Shown: positions 31,861-43,785, counted from the stretch's first letter. The stretch: DNA of 64,000 bases from Cepaea nemoralis (GCA_014155875.1 JACEFZ010015062.1:102501-166500); one strand, 5' to 3'. A program made the numbers and translations. Notes: generated from the letters alone by a model not told the origin.

Positions 31861-32072
31861 CTAACACCAGTAACCTATATTGTTTTATCACCATATTACG
31901 ATAACTGTGAGAGGATGGTTTGCCATCTCGCACGATAACAAGAGTCTGGGTCATACCTGTCCTCGTGCCCTGATTACGTCAGGTAGCCAACCCATCCAGT
32001 TATTTACATCTTTTGTTTTCAATTTGGTGTTTTCTCATTCAGGCTGTCAGTTGTCACTAAGTTTTCAAGTGT

Positions 32073-32079
32073 GTGTCTC

Positions 32080-32151
<72 letters not shown>
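32073..32151. repeat. (CT)n microsatellite at LINE 3' end
   Basis: About 38 CT repeats directly abut the 3' end of family B on the minus strand (ATGATGAGAGAG...), so it probably grew from that LINE's short tandem 3' tail. Confidence 0.9.
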
Positions 32152-32152
<1 letters not shown>

Positions 32153-32159
<7 letters not shown>

Positions 32160-33736
32160 CCTCTTGTACCTTGCGGTGTCGAGGTGAAGTATAAACTTCG
32201 TGAGAGTGCCCGGTTATGGGCTTCGTATATCGACATTCCCATGGATTCTGTTATTCCCTCCGTCCAACGTTTACGTGGTCGGCCTCTTCCTCTGTTTCCA
32301 TCTGGTCTGTACATCATTGCTTGTTGTGGCATGCTGTTGACTGGTAGCCTACTTGCATGGCCAAACCATTTGACTTGCTGCTTTCTAATAAAATCTAGAG
32401 CAGCTTTAACCCCTACTTTAGTCCTGATTTCTTCATTTCTGATCTTATCTCTTCTTGATACGTTGAGTATTCTTCTCAGAAACCTCATTTCTGTTGTTGT
32501 GATTTTTCTTTTCTCTTTTTCTGTCATTGTCCAGGTTTGGCATTGGTAGCACAGAGTTGGTAGGAAGATTGTGTTGTAAAGTGCTTTCTTAGTAGTTATT
32601 GATACATGTTTGTTCTTTAGTATTGGTGCCATTTGTCCAATGAGTTGATTTGCCTTATTGCACCTATTTTCGATCTCGTCTTCTGATCTGCCATTTGATG
32701 ATATTATACTTCCTAGGTACTTGAAGCTCTTTACTTGTTTCAAGGGATGTTCGTTTAGGTGAATTGTTGCTGTTTGTTCTTCTTTAGTTATAGTCATTAC
32801 CTCTGTTTTGCTTGTGCTAATTTTCATGTTATGTTCCCTACACATTTCGTTTAGACTATTCATGTGGTCTTGTAATTCAGCTTCTGATTTTGCTATTAGT
32901 GCTTGGTCGTCCGCAAACAGGAGTTCTCTAATGGTTAGATTTGCAGATGGTTCTTCTTCTGTGTTCTCGTCATGCGGTATTCTTGCTGTCTCTGCTTGGC
33001 TGGTTTCTTTACATATGTTGTCTATATATGTTATGAACAAGAGAGGGGACAGGACACAACCTTGTCGTACTCCAGATCTTATGGTGAAGGGTTCTGAGTG
33101 TTCTCCAGTTGCTCTCACTATGCATTCACTGTTGTTGTATAAACTTCTACATAGGTTTGTTAGATGTGTACTCACTCCATATTGTTTAAGGATTTCCCAC
33201 AGCTTGTTTCTATCTACCCTATCAAATGCCTTTTCTTGGTCGACAAAGGCTAAGTAGAGTGTTTCATTGAATTCAATTGATTTTTCTATAAGTTGTCTAA
33301 GAGCAAAAATGGCGTCTGTGCATCCTTTGTTTTTCCTAAATCCAAGCTGCGTTTCGCTTAGCTGGGGTTCTAAAGTAGTTCGTAATCTTTTTTCAAGAAT
33401 TTTGCAAAATATTTTCCCAGTATGACTCAACAGTGAAATGCCTCTGTATTGTGTGCAATCTCTTTTGCTGCCTTTGTTTTTCCAAATTGGGATAATTATG
33501 GCGTTTCCCCAGTCTCGTGGTGTCTGTTGTTCTACCCAAACATGGTTGAATAGTCTATGTAGCCAAGCTGTTCCTACTTCCCTTGCTGCTTTAATTAGTT
33601 CATTTGGTATTTCATCCTGTCCTGGTGATTTGTTTAATGGGGCTAATCTGATGGCTTCTATAATTTCTTCTTTTAGTATGTCTGATTCTAGTTCCTCGGT
33701 GACATCTGTGTAGGTCTCTTGAATTCCTAGTGACAT
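32153..33736 (-). pseudogene. Reverse transcriptase of LINE B
   Basis: 527 codons. RT blocks in order: LNKSPGQDEIPNELI, YRGISLLSHTGKIF, QLGFRKNKGCTDAIF, FVDQEKAFDRVDR (first catalytic Asp), SGVRQGCVLSPLLF, LLFADDQALIAKS (FADD box), KSFKYLGSII. A C-terminal region follows with RRDKIRNEEIRTKVGV, WFGHASRLP and GRGRPRKRW. The whole RT reads without a stop. It would copy LINE RNA at a nicked target; separated by a frameshift from its endonuclease here. Confidence 0.9.
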
Positions 33737-34898
33737 CTGATGGGATGTTGAGAAGTTGTTCGAAATACTGCTTCCATCTTATTAGGATCTGTTTTTGTTC
33801 ACTTATTGGTTCTCCATTTTCGCTGTTAATTATTTCAGTTGGGTCAAAGGGTTCTCCTCTGGTTCGCATTGCACTTATCTTTTTGTAGAAGTTTCTGGTT
33901 GCCTCCTTGTAGTTTTTATTTAGGGTTTCTCCATACTCTTCCCAGTCTTTTTGTTTTTCCCTCTTTACTATTCTACTCACATGTCTTCTCGCTATTCTGT
34001 ATTCTCTATAATCACATTCCTGTTTGCTCTTCAACCACTTTTTATATTTTTCCTTTTTTTCTTTTACTGCTTTCTTTACTTCTGCGTTCCACCAACTTGT
34101 TATTTTCTTTATCCGTGTTATGCGTTTTTTCGTGGTTCCGCATGTTATTTTTGCAGTATTTAAAATGCTTGATTTGAACATCTCCCATTCTTCTTCCACT
34201 GTTTTTCTTTCCGTAGGTAATTTTACAAAGAGTTCAGTTAGTTCTTTCTCATAATTTTCCCTTAATGCCCCGTCTTTAAGGTCTTTTAAGTCTACTGATT
34301 CACATGGTATGTATTTTCCTGCTCTTTGTTTTCTTCTTCTAATGGTTCTTATTGTGGCAACGACTGCTTTATGATCTGCGTTTATACTGAAATTGGGCAC
34401 TGCTCTTGCATCTAATATATTTCTCTTTCTGTTATTTCTTGTTAATATAAAATCAATTTGGCTTTTAGTATCTAGATTGTTCCATTTATACCAGGTGTAT
34501 ACTTGCGAATCTTTATGTTTATAGAATGTGTTTGTTATATAGAGGTCGTGTTGGCTGCAAAGCTCTATCAGTCTACTTCCGTTATCATTCCTTTCATTTT
34601 GCTGATCTCCAAATGCTCCCAGGTGTTTTTCTATGCCCACTCTGTTATGTCCTAGTCTTGCATTGAAGTCTCCCATAACTATGATGTTGTCCTGCTTATC
34701 TATTTTATTTAGCACATCATGTATGTCTTCGTAGAAGTCCTCGCATTCTTGCTCATTATTGTTTGCATTACATGGTGCGTATATCTGTACATATGTTGTG
34801 ATTGTTTGTTCTTTTATTCTCACTGTTATGATTCTTTCTGATATATATTTTATTTCTAGTATTCCTCTTGCTAGCCGTGGTTCGATGACTATTCCCAC
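33612..34898 (-). pseudogene. AP-like endonuclease and linker of LINE B
   Basis: 428 codons covering most of the APE-type endonuclease: TYVQIYAPCNANN, NIIVMGDFNARLG (GDFN block), LDTKSQIDFILTRN and INADHKAVVATIR (the SDH block, here ADH). A basic linker (KEKKEKYKKWLKSKQ) leads to the RT. The N-terminal part with GLMGIADTRTKGKD lies at about 34960-35100 in another frame after a one-base shift. Upstream in-frame sequence runs to about 35205 without an obvious first ATG before MGTMNVCGF. Confidence 0.88.
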
Positions 34899-35214
34899 AC
34901 AGTGTCTTGCCCTTTCCTGCTGTTCTACTCCAGAGTAAACAAACGTGTAACTGCGGTGGAGCTCATTGCATCCTTTCCCTTTGTTCTGGTGTCCGCTATT
35001 CCCATCAGACCAATATTCCTCTTCTCCATTGTTTCTATAAGCTCTTCTTCTTTACTATTGAAACCACAGACGTTCATTGTGCCCATTTTTTGAATCGCTG
35101 ATCTATCTCGTAGTCCATTAACATTGCCGGGTCGATAGCCGTTTGGGTCAGTCCGTTTATACTTCTTAGTTTTTCTACGAGCAGTATGAAGATCCCCTGC
35201 CGGCTTGCTAGGCC

Positions 35215-35480
35215 AGTCGCAGGTTTAGGACACTAATCTGACCACAGGGAGTCCATCCCCTATGGCGAGCCATAGCCCCGTTAGCCCATGACCTCGCGGT
35301 CATGGTTGCCCGGTCTGCACCACGTGGAGGTGGGGGTTGACTTGTGTAGTCTGCGGGTCATCGGCAGGCTACTAATTTTCGCTCTTCACCCCTCCTGGGA
35401 GAGGCTAGCCGATCCTAACCCTGCTGGCTGCAGGGCCAGGCGCATTCCACACCTTACAGACCATGTGTCTCTCACATGCG
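35215..35480 (-). promoter_or_regulatory. 5' UTR/promoter region of LINE B
   Basis: GC-rich, non-coding, containing ATGACCGCGAGGTCATGG (a GACC/GGTC inverted repeat) and CCACCTCCACGTGGTGCAG. LINE 5' UTRs carry an internal promoter; the exact 5' end is uncertain. Confidence 0.5.
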
Positions 35481-36479
35481 CACAAAATCGTGAAAAAATC
35501 GTCTGCGTCTTATTTCTCTAGTCCCTTTAAGGATTGTATCTATTTCCTGTTTTACAGCATTTAGGGCAGAAAATGTTGCTGATGATTGGGTGATTATTAC
35601 GTTCAGGGGCCTGCCATTTGTGTTCTGAAAAATGGGCAGAGAGCAAGTCCATATCTGAATATTGTGCACGAAAATTGCTTGCAACAGTGGGGAGTTCTGT
35701 TCAAACGTCGTCTTCAACCCTTTGCTCAGAGGAGAAAGCTGGGAGGGGCAATCTGCGTTTGTGTTCGAACCATTGCTTATGCTAAATGCATATCTATCCA
35801 AAGGCTCTAGCACAATTTTATGAGATAGGTGATATGTTTTTATTTGTGAGTGTTGTATATTTAATGTTGGTTTATGATCATTACTTTTGTTGTGAGTGGA
35901 GAGGTTCGAATTCGCCTCCTGAGATGAAAAGGCAAATAGTGCTAATGATGATGATGATGGAGGGCACTTGAGAGCTAAGTCTAACTCCAGAGGAATAAAT
36001 TCTGGTCTTGCATTACAGACATAGGATGATTTGATTTATAATGATGGCTTTAACTCAACCTGCATTCATCTCAACAAGCCCTGCCATATCAAGCATCAGT
36101 CTCAACATACCTCCGACTACCATGATGGTGTCACAAAATGCATCTATCACACCATGCATCTGTCACAACACACCTTGGTCTCAACTTCCTTGATCCAACC
36201 TGCCTGTATTACAATCTACCTTCATCACAACATAACTTTGTCACATTGATGACTTTGTCACAACAGAACAATTTGATCTCACCTTGCTGTTCTTGTTTCA
36301 TCATGAGTTAATCACATCATGACCTGACAGCATAAATGTAGAACAATTGGTTATCCCTAAACTGGTTCCAACACCTCATATATTGGAGTGAACTCCATCT
36401 AGAGAGAAGAGGGTAGTGATCTCACCATTGAGTGGAAACCCCTCTCCTTCCTTCTCCTATTTTCTTTTTCCCCTTTTCA
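35481..36479. other. 1 kb without recognised genes
   Basis: Short overlapping frames on both strands (35472-35813 minus, 35586-35810 plus) match nothing I know. From 36040 to 36250 the sequence has a degenerate CATC/TCACAAC-rich periodicity. A B-box-like GAGAGGTTCGAATTCGCC is at about 35900. Confidence 0.4.
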
Positions 36480-36656
36480 CGTTTTATATTATAGTCAGAG
36501 TGAGAGGGTGAGATAGTGAGTGAGGGAGCGATAGTAACAGAGAGAGGGTCAGAGTGAGAGGGTGAGAGAGAGAGAGAGAGGGTCAGAGAGAGGATGAGAA
36601 TGAGAGGATGAGAGAGAGATGGTGAGAGAGAAAAAGAGGGTGAGCGAGAGAGAACG
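36480..36656. repeat. GA-rich imperfect repeat
   Basis: GAGAGGGTGAGA-type imperfect dinucleotide array with GGTGAGAGAG and GGATGAGA interruptions. Confidence 0.85.
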
Positions 36657-36790
36657 AACGAACGAACGAACTTTATTTTCGAAGGGTAACAAATTGGGCA
36701 TGCAGGCCCGTCTTACATTCGGCCCTTCCAATCACTCATCTTTCGTTCATCAGTGCATTGTGCATTCACATAGGGAAAAAACATTGTCAA
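36657..36790 (-). mobile_element. CR1-like LINE 3' end fragment
   Basis: The minus strand ends in AATAAAGTTCG plus (GTTC)4 and shares CCTGCATGCCCAATT with the LINE 3' UTR at 23125-23180. A heavily 5'-truncated copy. Confidence 0.7.
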
Positions 36791-36839
36791 ATGAATGTTG
36801 TAAACATAAACAATGCATGTTACCATGTTATGAGACAAA

Positions 36840-37348
36840 TCACCAACCCACCAACCCATCCCCTATCCACCCGCATATCCTCCACACATACATCCACCAC
36901 CAAACCACACACATACCCACAGGCACATACATGACACCATCCATCCACCCATCCCCCAACCCACACATCCCACACACACACCCACATACATCATCTCCCC
37001 ACCCACACACATACATCTCCCACCACCACACATCACCCCACACACATCCCCCACCCACCCACAAACCCAGGCACACATGCATGCAACCACCCATCCATAC
37101 CGACCCACACATCCCCCTATTTCACACATCTCCCCACCCACAAGCACACATCCTCCACCCATCCCATAAACTACCAACACTCACCCACCCACATATCCTC
37201 CACCACCCACCCACACACCCTCAACCATTCAGCCAACCACACATCCCCCAACCACATATCCATCACCCCCACACACATATTCCCGCCAAATCGCATATCC
37301 TACACTTACCCACACACAAAACCCGCACCCACCCACACATCCCCCACG
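36840..37348. repeat. CACCCA/CACACATCC low-complexity array, left half
   Basis: Pyrimidine- and A-rich array of CCCAC, CACACAT and CATCC words without a fixed period. It is the left side of one array split by the LTR element; its right half is at 42689-43775. Confidence 0.9.
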
Positions 37349-37353
37349 TACAC

Positions 37354-37975
37354 TGTCATCAACCGATGTCACAGGCATTCCGGGATAACTTCTCTCGCAC
37401 CACACAAAAAGACTTGTTAGTCGTACGAGAGGAATTGATTACACATTTTATTATTACCACTGGCTCTTTGCATCACATCAATGTACAACAAACAGTCGCT
37501 AACAAATCACACAAGAATAAATGCACAGAATTGCCTATCACTAGTCGTTTCCTAACCCTATTGCTAATCTATCTACTCGGCTAACGAAATAAGCATCGAC
37601 GCTAAGCGATGCGTTCACTACGAAGTCTGTGTCCCGTCTGATCATTCCTCCCGTGCTGTTTACACAGTACGTGGAAGGACTTGGGGCGCACTACGGCTTT
37701 TGCGTGCGGCCTCACTCAGCACGCTAGAGTAGTGGCCTCTCTTGAGTTTCAGTTTAGTTCTCCGTGTCTATCACGTTGGCGTGATCATGCCGTGACCATA
37801 GTGCTTACTCTCTGGTTGACACCTCCGTGTCTCATGAGAGAACTATTTAATAGTTCCCCTTCTGATTTATTCCCTACACCTACCCTGCCCTCATGTAGGG
37901 GCACTGGGTTACCTCTATTCTACTTGAGATAGACCACTCTTTCAGGGTGGTCTTCATTCCTATATAACTGAGTCT
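37354..37975 (-). repeat. 3' LTR of Gmr1-like copy 2
   Basis: About 622 bp, identical to the 5' LTR except for a few changes (TATTATTACC versus TATTGCC near 37450; CTCCCG versus CCCCCG near 37648; two substitutions near 37790-37800) and loss of the last ~6 bp (TTGACA) at the deletion junction. AATAAA on minus at 37447-37452. Confidence 0.92.
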
Positions 37976-39481
37976 GTACGCACCTTTGTTTGCGTATTGG
38001 CGGTAGATTTGACCCTTCCTCTCCAAAGCTGCCTTAGCTATGATACACGATTTCATGATTTTATCTCGTGTTTCTGTTACAATTTCATAAGGTGTTTTTG
38101 GGGTTGGAATTTCATTCGAATTAGTTACTACCTGATGATAAATTGTTAGGGGTCCACGTGGGTTAGCCCCGTATACTAATTGAAACGGTGAGAAACCCGT
38201 GCTTGAATGGGGAATCTCCCGATAGGCGAACAGCACTGTTGGTAACAGTGTATCCCAATCAGCTGGGTTTTCTGCTGTCACCTTAGCCAGCATATGCTTA
38301 AGGTCTCCGTTAATTTTCTCTACTATTCCATTGCTGGCTGGATGATAAGCTGTTGTAAAATGCTGTTTAATCCCTAACATTTTCGTAAGGGCTTGCGTTG
38401 CAGCCGATATGAATTGAGTTCCACGGTCGGATAATATGGAACGTGGGAATCCGAATCGTGAGAACATGTGTAGAAATACATCGGCAACGTCTTTGGAGGT
38501 GATGTATTTCAAAGCTACTGCCTCAACCCACCTTGAACATGGGTCTACCATCGTTAAGATGAAGCGATTTCCTTTGCTGGACACCTGGTTCAGGGGTCCA
38601 ACAATATCTACCGCCACACTCTCAAATGACCTAGAGGCCAGTGTTGAAGGTTGCACTTCAGCCGTAGGATGTTTACCCTTACGTACTAGTTGTTGACAGA
38701 CATTACACGAACGACAAAATAATTTTATATCATTACAAAAACCTGGCCAATAAAAATGAGTCTGAATTCTGGCCCTGGTTTTGTCGTATGCAAGGTGACC
38801 AGCAAACGGTGACTCATGTGCAATCTTTAGCACAGTTTGGCGGTGTTGTACAGGTAACACCGTTTGCTGAATCTCATGGTTACCAGTTGTATAATACCGA
38901 GTAAGAATACCATTATTAAGTCTAAAGAACCATGATGCGTTTTTTGTCACTTTGGCTTTTTCTTTCAATAGCTTTAGATATGGAGACACACTAGGATCAG
39001 CTTTTTGCTGTTCTATGAATTTTTGTCTGGTGGTATCATCCGTGCTAGTTGGTGATAGCAACAGTAGTCTCTCATCTTGTAGTGTGTCTTGGTGTTTCAT
39101 AGTGTCTGCTCTGGTTGTTGCATTAGCTGCATTTAATTTTTCCCATGCAGCTATTTCTTCGTTAGTGCAATGTTTCAATTGGTGTAAGCATCCCAGAATT
39201 AAATCAGTACAAGGGTTATCTAAAATCGCACATGTAAAGGTACCAGAAAGGAAAGGAGTGTTAATCCGGGCTTTCGCCAAAGGGTAAATTTCAATATTAC
39301 CCGAAAAGGTTCGGCATTTGACTGAGTCACCTGTATAATCATTTGGATTCACCAGTTCCTTTCTAAGACCAATAAGGGTGCTGCCGCTGTCCAGCAAACA
39401 TTGGCATGGTCTGTCGTTGACCATTGCATTGTGGAACACCAAATTGCCTCTGGAGGCTAATGCTGCATTTAAACTCTCAGT
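37976..39481 (-). pseudogene. Protease and integrase of Gmr1-like copy 2
   Basis: In phase with the upstream CCHC frame but separated by a TGA at 39482-39484. The protease has CLLDSGSTLIGL. Integrase zinc module: KIAHESPFAGHLAYDK and CRSCNVCQQL, all four ligands present. Catalytic core: VDIVGPLNQ, ILSDRGTQFIS and GIVEKINGD, with both Asp and Glu present. AYREIPHSSTGFSPFQLVYG follows. Compared with copy 1, the frame is lost right after YRQYANKGA, where LTR sequence begins and supplies an unrelated tail. RT would have followed. Confidence 0.9.
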
Positions 39482-39955
39482 TCAGAATGGTACTGTATGT
39501 CCACATTCTAATTTTCCGTCTGCATGAAATTGGTGACATCGTTCACAACTGTCAAAGCTTAATATATCGTTTACACAACAAACATCTTCAGATTGGTTAA
39601 CAGGTAATTCATTCTCGATCTCACACTCAGTCTCACTACCACTATCAGAAGATGTATCAATCAACATTGCATTGTTGGCCTTCATTCTTTGGCGGCCTAG
39701 GCACTTATTGGAATAGTGCCCGTAGCTTGAACAGAAGAAGCATTTGACTGCACGCCTGTATGCAGTTCTTTTGTTTTGTTGTTTCTTAATGACCATCTCA
39801 AGATGTGTCGGATAGTTTGGTGATTTTATCACACATAGAATAAATATCATGAAAAAGTTGGCAATAGACACATTTCGACACTTGTTTATCTTTCTTGTCG
39901 ACTCTATGAAATGGTTTTTTATTGCTCTGATAGCTTTTAGTTTGGTCCTTAACAA
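39482..39955 (-). pseudogene. CCHC nucleocapsid part of gag, copy 2
   Basis: Contains CFFCSSYGHYSNKC (C-x2-C-x4-H-x4-C) and a second Cys/His pair CERCHQFHADGKLECGH. Ser/Asp/Glu-rich linker between. It ends at the TGA at 39482-39484, a position where copy 1 is open; this may be a nonsense mutation or a readthrough site. Confidence 0.82.
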
Positions 39956-40892
39956 AAGAGACTATTTCAGAGTCGCTATTGGATGTTTTTAAAATGTCTC
40001 TATTTGAGGAAAAATATGCAGAGCCTTTTTTTTCAAATTGTTCTATGGTCTCGATGTCTGACTGCTGCAGGAATTTAGCGAAAGGAGATGGTATTGTGGA
40101 TATGACTTTATCCATGGCTATTAGATTTTTAAGTTTTTCAAAATCCTTTCCTATTTTTGCTGCACTAAGCCATCTATTTAGTACGCTTTGGACATTTGAG
40201 ACATAATCGATAAAGGTCTCGCTTGGCTTAGGTTTTAAATTGGAAAATTGTACTTGATACCCAGGGGCATCAAGTAAGAAATGTTGCATTATCCTATCGT
40301 GGATGTACTGATAGTTAGATCTAAGATCAGTTGGTATTGATTCTATCACTTTAAGGGGCTCCCCACTGAGGTTCTTCATGTAGATCATGGCCCACATATC
40401 GATTGGTACTTGTGGTATTTCAGTTGATACTCGACATTTTCTGTCCCAGGCTGATATGGAATCTTCTTTACAGAATGGCTTAATAATGTTTTTGTACTTA
40501 TTAAATTTATTTTCTTCTTGCTGACTTTTTAGTTTTGTAGCGGAGATCTCTAAGTGTGAATCTACATCCATACCTTTCATCTTTAACTGTGTCTCTGATT
40601 CAACTTGTATTTGTTTTTCTTTCACCCTTGCCATTTCATCTATCTCTCTTTGCTTTAATTCTCTCTCCTGATCTAATTGTTTTTGCTGTAATTCTAATTC
40701 ATTTTGTTTAATCTCCTTATCATGCTCTAATTGCTTTTGTTTAATCTCTTTATCGTGTTCTCTTTCTCGTGCACGTTCCTCTCTTTCAAAATCCTTTGCT
40801 TCCTTAAATTTTTTATAAGCATATTGCTCTAAGTCCTTTCCTGTGTATTCTAATTCCTTGCCTGCTTTTATGAAATCAGCTAAAGTTGCCAT
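39798..40892 (-). pseudogene. gag (matrix/capsid-like) of Gmr1-like copy 2
   Basis: 364 codons from ATG 40890-40892. Residues ~35-115 are a highly charged coiled coil (EREHDKEIKQKQLEHDKEI-type heptads). Capsid-like region from ~130: FNKYKNIIKPFCKEDSISAW, WAMIYMKNLSGEPLKVI, LKPKPSETFIDYVSNVQSVL. It ends in a zinc-knuckle-like CVYCQLFHDIYSMC, then loses frame near 39826 relative to the CCHC segment that follows. It would form the particle around the RNA. Confidence 0.85.
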
Positions 40893-42031
40893 GTTGTTGG
40901 GTAATTAGATAGAGTTGATAGGCACTCAAATATTTACTCACTTATTTATATTAGATATGTTGGGTTTTTAAGTCCCTGAGTACAAAAAATATACTCTTAG
41001 ATTATAAACTGAAAAACCGATCACATAAAATATGCTAATACATCACACGCTGAAAAAGAGATGCATTATTAATCATATTGCATGCAAAATCATTTGGGTA
41101 TACTCATCTTAACATTCCAGATCAATCATGTATACTCGTTTGGCATCTCAAGTCCAATCGTCTGGCAATACCACATACAGCTTGAGTTATGCTTATGACC
41201 AGCTGTTTTTCTCCCTGGTTATCAAGAGCATCAACAATTAACCACTTGTAAACGATATATAATTTTAGACAATTTTGTACAATTACATGCCCCAGGACAA
41301 AACAATGTGGTTTAATTAATAATAAATGTCACTGTCCTGTCTTCGTTCTAACGTCTTTTGCCTTCCCTAACTCTAGCTGTTTAATTTATGGAAGTGGTGT
41401 GCAGACTGCGTCTTATTTGCATAGCAAAAGTAGTGCCATCGCGACGGTAAGAACTAGAAAAAATATATAAATAATTAAATAAATGCTTTGAAATAAATAT
41501 AAAGGTAATAATAATGTTCAAATAAATAAATATATTCAATAATTAAGTTCTATAACCAAATAATATTCGATATAAGTCAACGATTCAGGCGAGCAGCCGC
41601 TTTGCGAGTTGTCAACAATCTGTCGCTGATTGCAATTGGCGTAATGCAGCTGTTTGTCAGTCGCGATACGTCACCGGCGCAGCGCTATTTTTAGATTGGA
41701 AAAATCAATATTGTTCTGGGCTCATTTTTGTGTATCGCTCCGCCGTGAATCATATTTGACAAATAGTAGTAAATAAATAAGTAATTGTAGAAATAAATGA
41801 TACAAAACTATAATAATAATACTTACAAATCAGAAGAAAACATGTTCATAAGCACAAAATAATTCAGTAAGCATAAATAAACATAACTTGGTCACGATGG
41901 GCACAACTCGCACTTTGTTCTGTCTGCACACGCCATTATCACTAACATAAATTAAACCCTGTGATTATCTAGCCGTAATACTATTTTAGAGCCGTGGGTG
42001 AGTGTTTTAGCTTGAACAATTGTCCAAGCTA
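40893..42031 (-). other. Leader region of Gmr1-like copy 2
   Basis: AT-rich, no frame. A near-palindrome AGCTTGAACAATTGTCCAAGCT (one mismatch pair) lies at 42009-42030, beside the primer-binding site, where retroelement leaders often carry packaging or dimer signals; a function here is speculation. Confidence 0.55.
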
Positions 42032-42045
42032 CACTTCTGACACCA
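42032..42045 (-). promoter_or_regulatory. Candidate tRNA primer-binding site
   Basis: TGGTGTCAGAAGTG on the minus strand, 13 bases inside the 5' LTR end; it starts with the TGG that pairs with a tRNA CCA end. The tRNA was not identified. Confidence 0.55.
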
Positions 42046-42058
42046 CTTTATCCTAGCC

Positions 42059-42683
42059 TGTCATCAACCGATGTCACAGGCATTCCGGGATAACTTCTCT
42101 CGCACCACACAAAAAGACTTGTTAGTCGTACGAGAGGAATTGATTACACATTTTATTGCCACTGGCTCTTTGCATCACATCAATGTACAACAAACAGTCG
42201 CTAACAAATCACACAAGAATAAATGCACAGAATTGCCTATCACTAGTCGTTTCCTAACCCTATTGCTAATCTATCTACTCGGCTAACGAAATAAGCATCG
42301 ACGCTAAGCGATGCGTTCACTACGAAGTCTGTGTCCCGTCTGATCATTCCCCCCGTGCTGTTTACACAGTACGTGGAAGGACTTGGGGCGCACTACGGCT
42401 TTTGCGTGCGGCCTCACTCAGCACGCTAGAGTAGTGGCCTCTCTTGAGTTTCAGTTTAGTTCTCCGTGTCTATCACGTTGGCGTGATCATGTCGTGACCA
42501 GAGTGCTTACTCTCTGGTTGACACCTCCGTGTCTCATGAGAGAACTATTTAATAGTTCCCCTTCTGATTTATTCCCTACACCTACCCTGCCCTCATGTAG
42601 GGGCACTGGGTTACCTCTATTCTACTTGAGATAGACCACTCTTTCAGGGTGGTCTTCATTCCTATATAACTGAGTCTTTGACA
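42059..42683 (-). repeat. 5' LTR of Gmr1-like copy 2
   Basis: 625 bp, TGTCATCAACC at 42059 to CTTTGACA at 42683, followed by the TACAC duplication. It carries the promoter in this class of element. Confidence 0.93.
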
Positions 42684-42688
42684 TACAC

Positions 42689-43775
42689 ACATATCACCCA
42701 CCCACACAATCTCCCCCACCCACCATCCCCCATCCACACGCATACATCCCCTCCTACCCCCAACCTACACACACTCACTCTCCCACACATCCTCCACCCA
42801 CCAACTCGCCAACCACTCCCCCCTCCCCGATCTCCAATCCCCAATCATAAATCCCTTAACTACACATCTCACCACCCACACACTCACACACACATCTCCC
42901 CACCCATACACACATCCTCAGCCATCAACACATTCCTCATCCACAAACACACCAACCAACCACACACACCCCACCACCCACATATACCCCACCCAAACAC
43001 ATCCGCCTTCCAACCCACACACACATCCCCCACCCATACACTCATTTCTCACACACATCCACCGACTCACGTACTCATCCATCAACCACTCACACCCACA
43101 CATCATCCACCCACCTATCAACAAATGCATCTCTCATCTACCTCCCATCCACACAGACCCCAACCACCCAGCCAAATACACATCCCCTATCCTCGCTTAC
43201 ATCCTTCATCCACCCGCACATCCCACACCTCCCCCATCCCTCACACATATCCCCTCTCATACAATACCCCACCCAAAAACGCACCCCCCCCCCCCCACAC
43301 ACACACACATCCCCCAACATGCATTCCCCATACACATCCTCGCCCACACATCTCTCACCCCACACACACATCTCCCCCACACACATCTCCCCCACACACA
43401 CATCTCCCCCAACATACATTCCCCATACACATCCCCTCCCACACATCTCTCACCCCCACACACACATCTCCCACCCACCCACACATCTCCCTACCCACCC
43501 ACACATCCTCCACCTACAAACATCCTCACCACCCACATATACATCCTCCACCCACTCACATTTACCCCATCCGCACTCACACACAGAGAGCCACACAGAC
43601 ATATCCCATTCACAGACACACCCCACACCCATCCCCTACACCCATCCCCGACACCCATCCCCCACACCCATTCCCCCACACCCATCCCCCAACCCACACA
43701 CATCTCCCACGCACCCATTCACTCACCCAAATACACAATCCCTTATCCACACCTCCAACCAACCAACACCCACAT
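42689..43775. repeat. CACCCA/CACACATCC low-complexity array, right half
   Basis: Continuation of the array at 36840. Frames of 369 and 152 residues made of H, P, S and T are compositional artefacts. A local CCCC(A)CACACATCTCC subrepeat with an ~90-bp period is visible at 43270-43470. Confidence 0.92.
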
Positions 43776-43782
43776 AGGTCAG

Positions 43783-43785
43783 AGT

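Larger units (their letters stand above)
32152..35480 (-). mobile_element. LINE family B, near full length
   Basis: An EN-RT LINE of about 3.3 kb: 5' UTR about 35480-35215, endonuclease 35205-33612, RT 33736-32153, and a 3' end at ACACCGCAAGGTACAAGAGG with a GA-type tail. Two frameshifts break it (near 34965 inside the endonuclease start and near 33735 between endonuclease and RT); otherwise it is well preserved. RTE/BovB-like in layout (single EN-RT product, very short 3' UTR, simple tandem 3' tail); the clade is my inference. Other copies lie at 1797-1978, 7036-7130 and 60643-60735. Confidence 0.85.
37354..42683 (-). mobile_element. Gmr1-like LTR retrotransposon without RT (copy 2)
   Basis: A 5.33-kb minus-strand element with a perfect 5-bp duplication TACAC (37349-37353 and 42684-42688) and TGTCA/TGACA ends. 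Order: 5' LTR, leader of ~1.2 kb, gag, CCHC region, protease, integrase, 3' LTR. The integrase frame is cut soon after the catalytic core and joined to the LTR at 37975/37976; the integrase C-terminus, RT, RNase H and polypurine tract are gone. The LTRs differ at only a few sites, so the insertion is young. If the deletion predates insertion, it moved with help from an intact relative. Confidence 0.88.
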
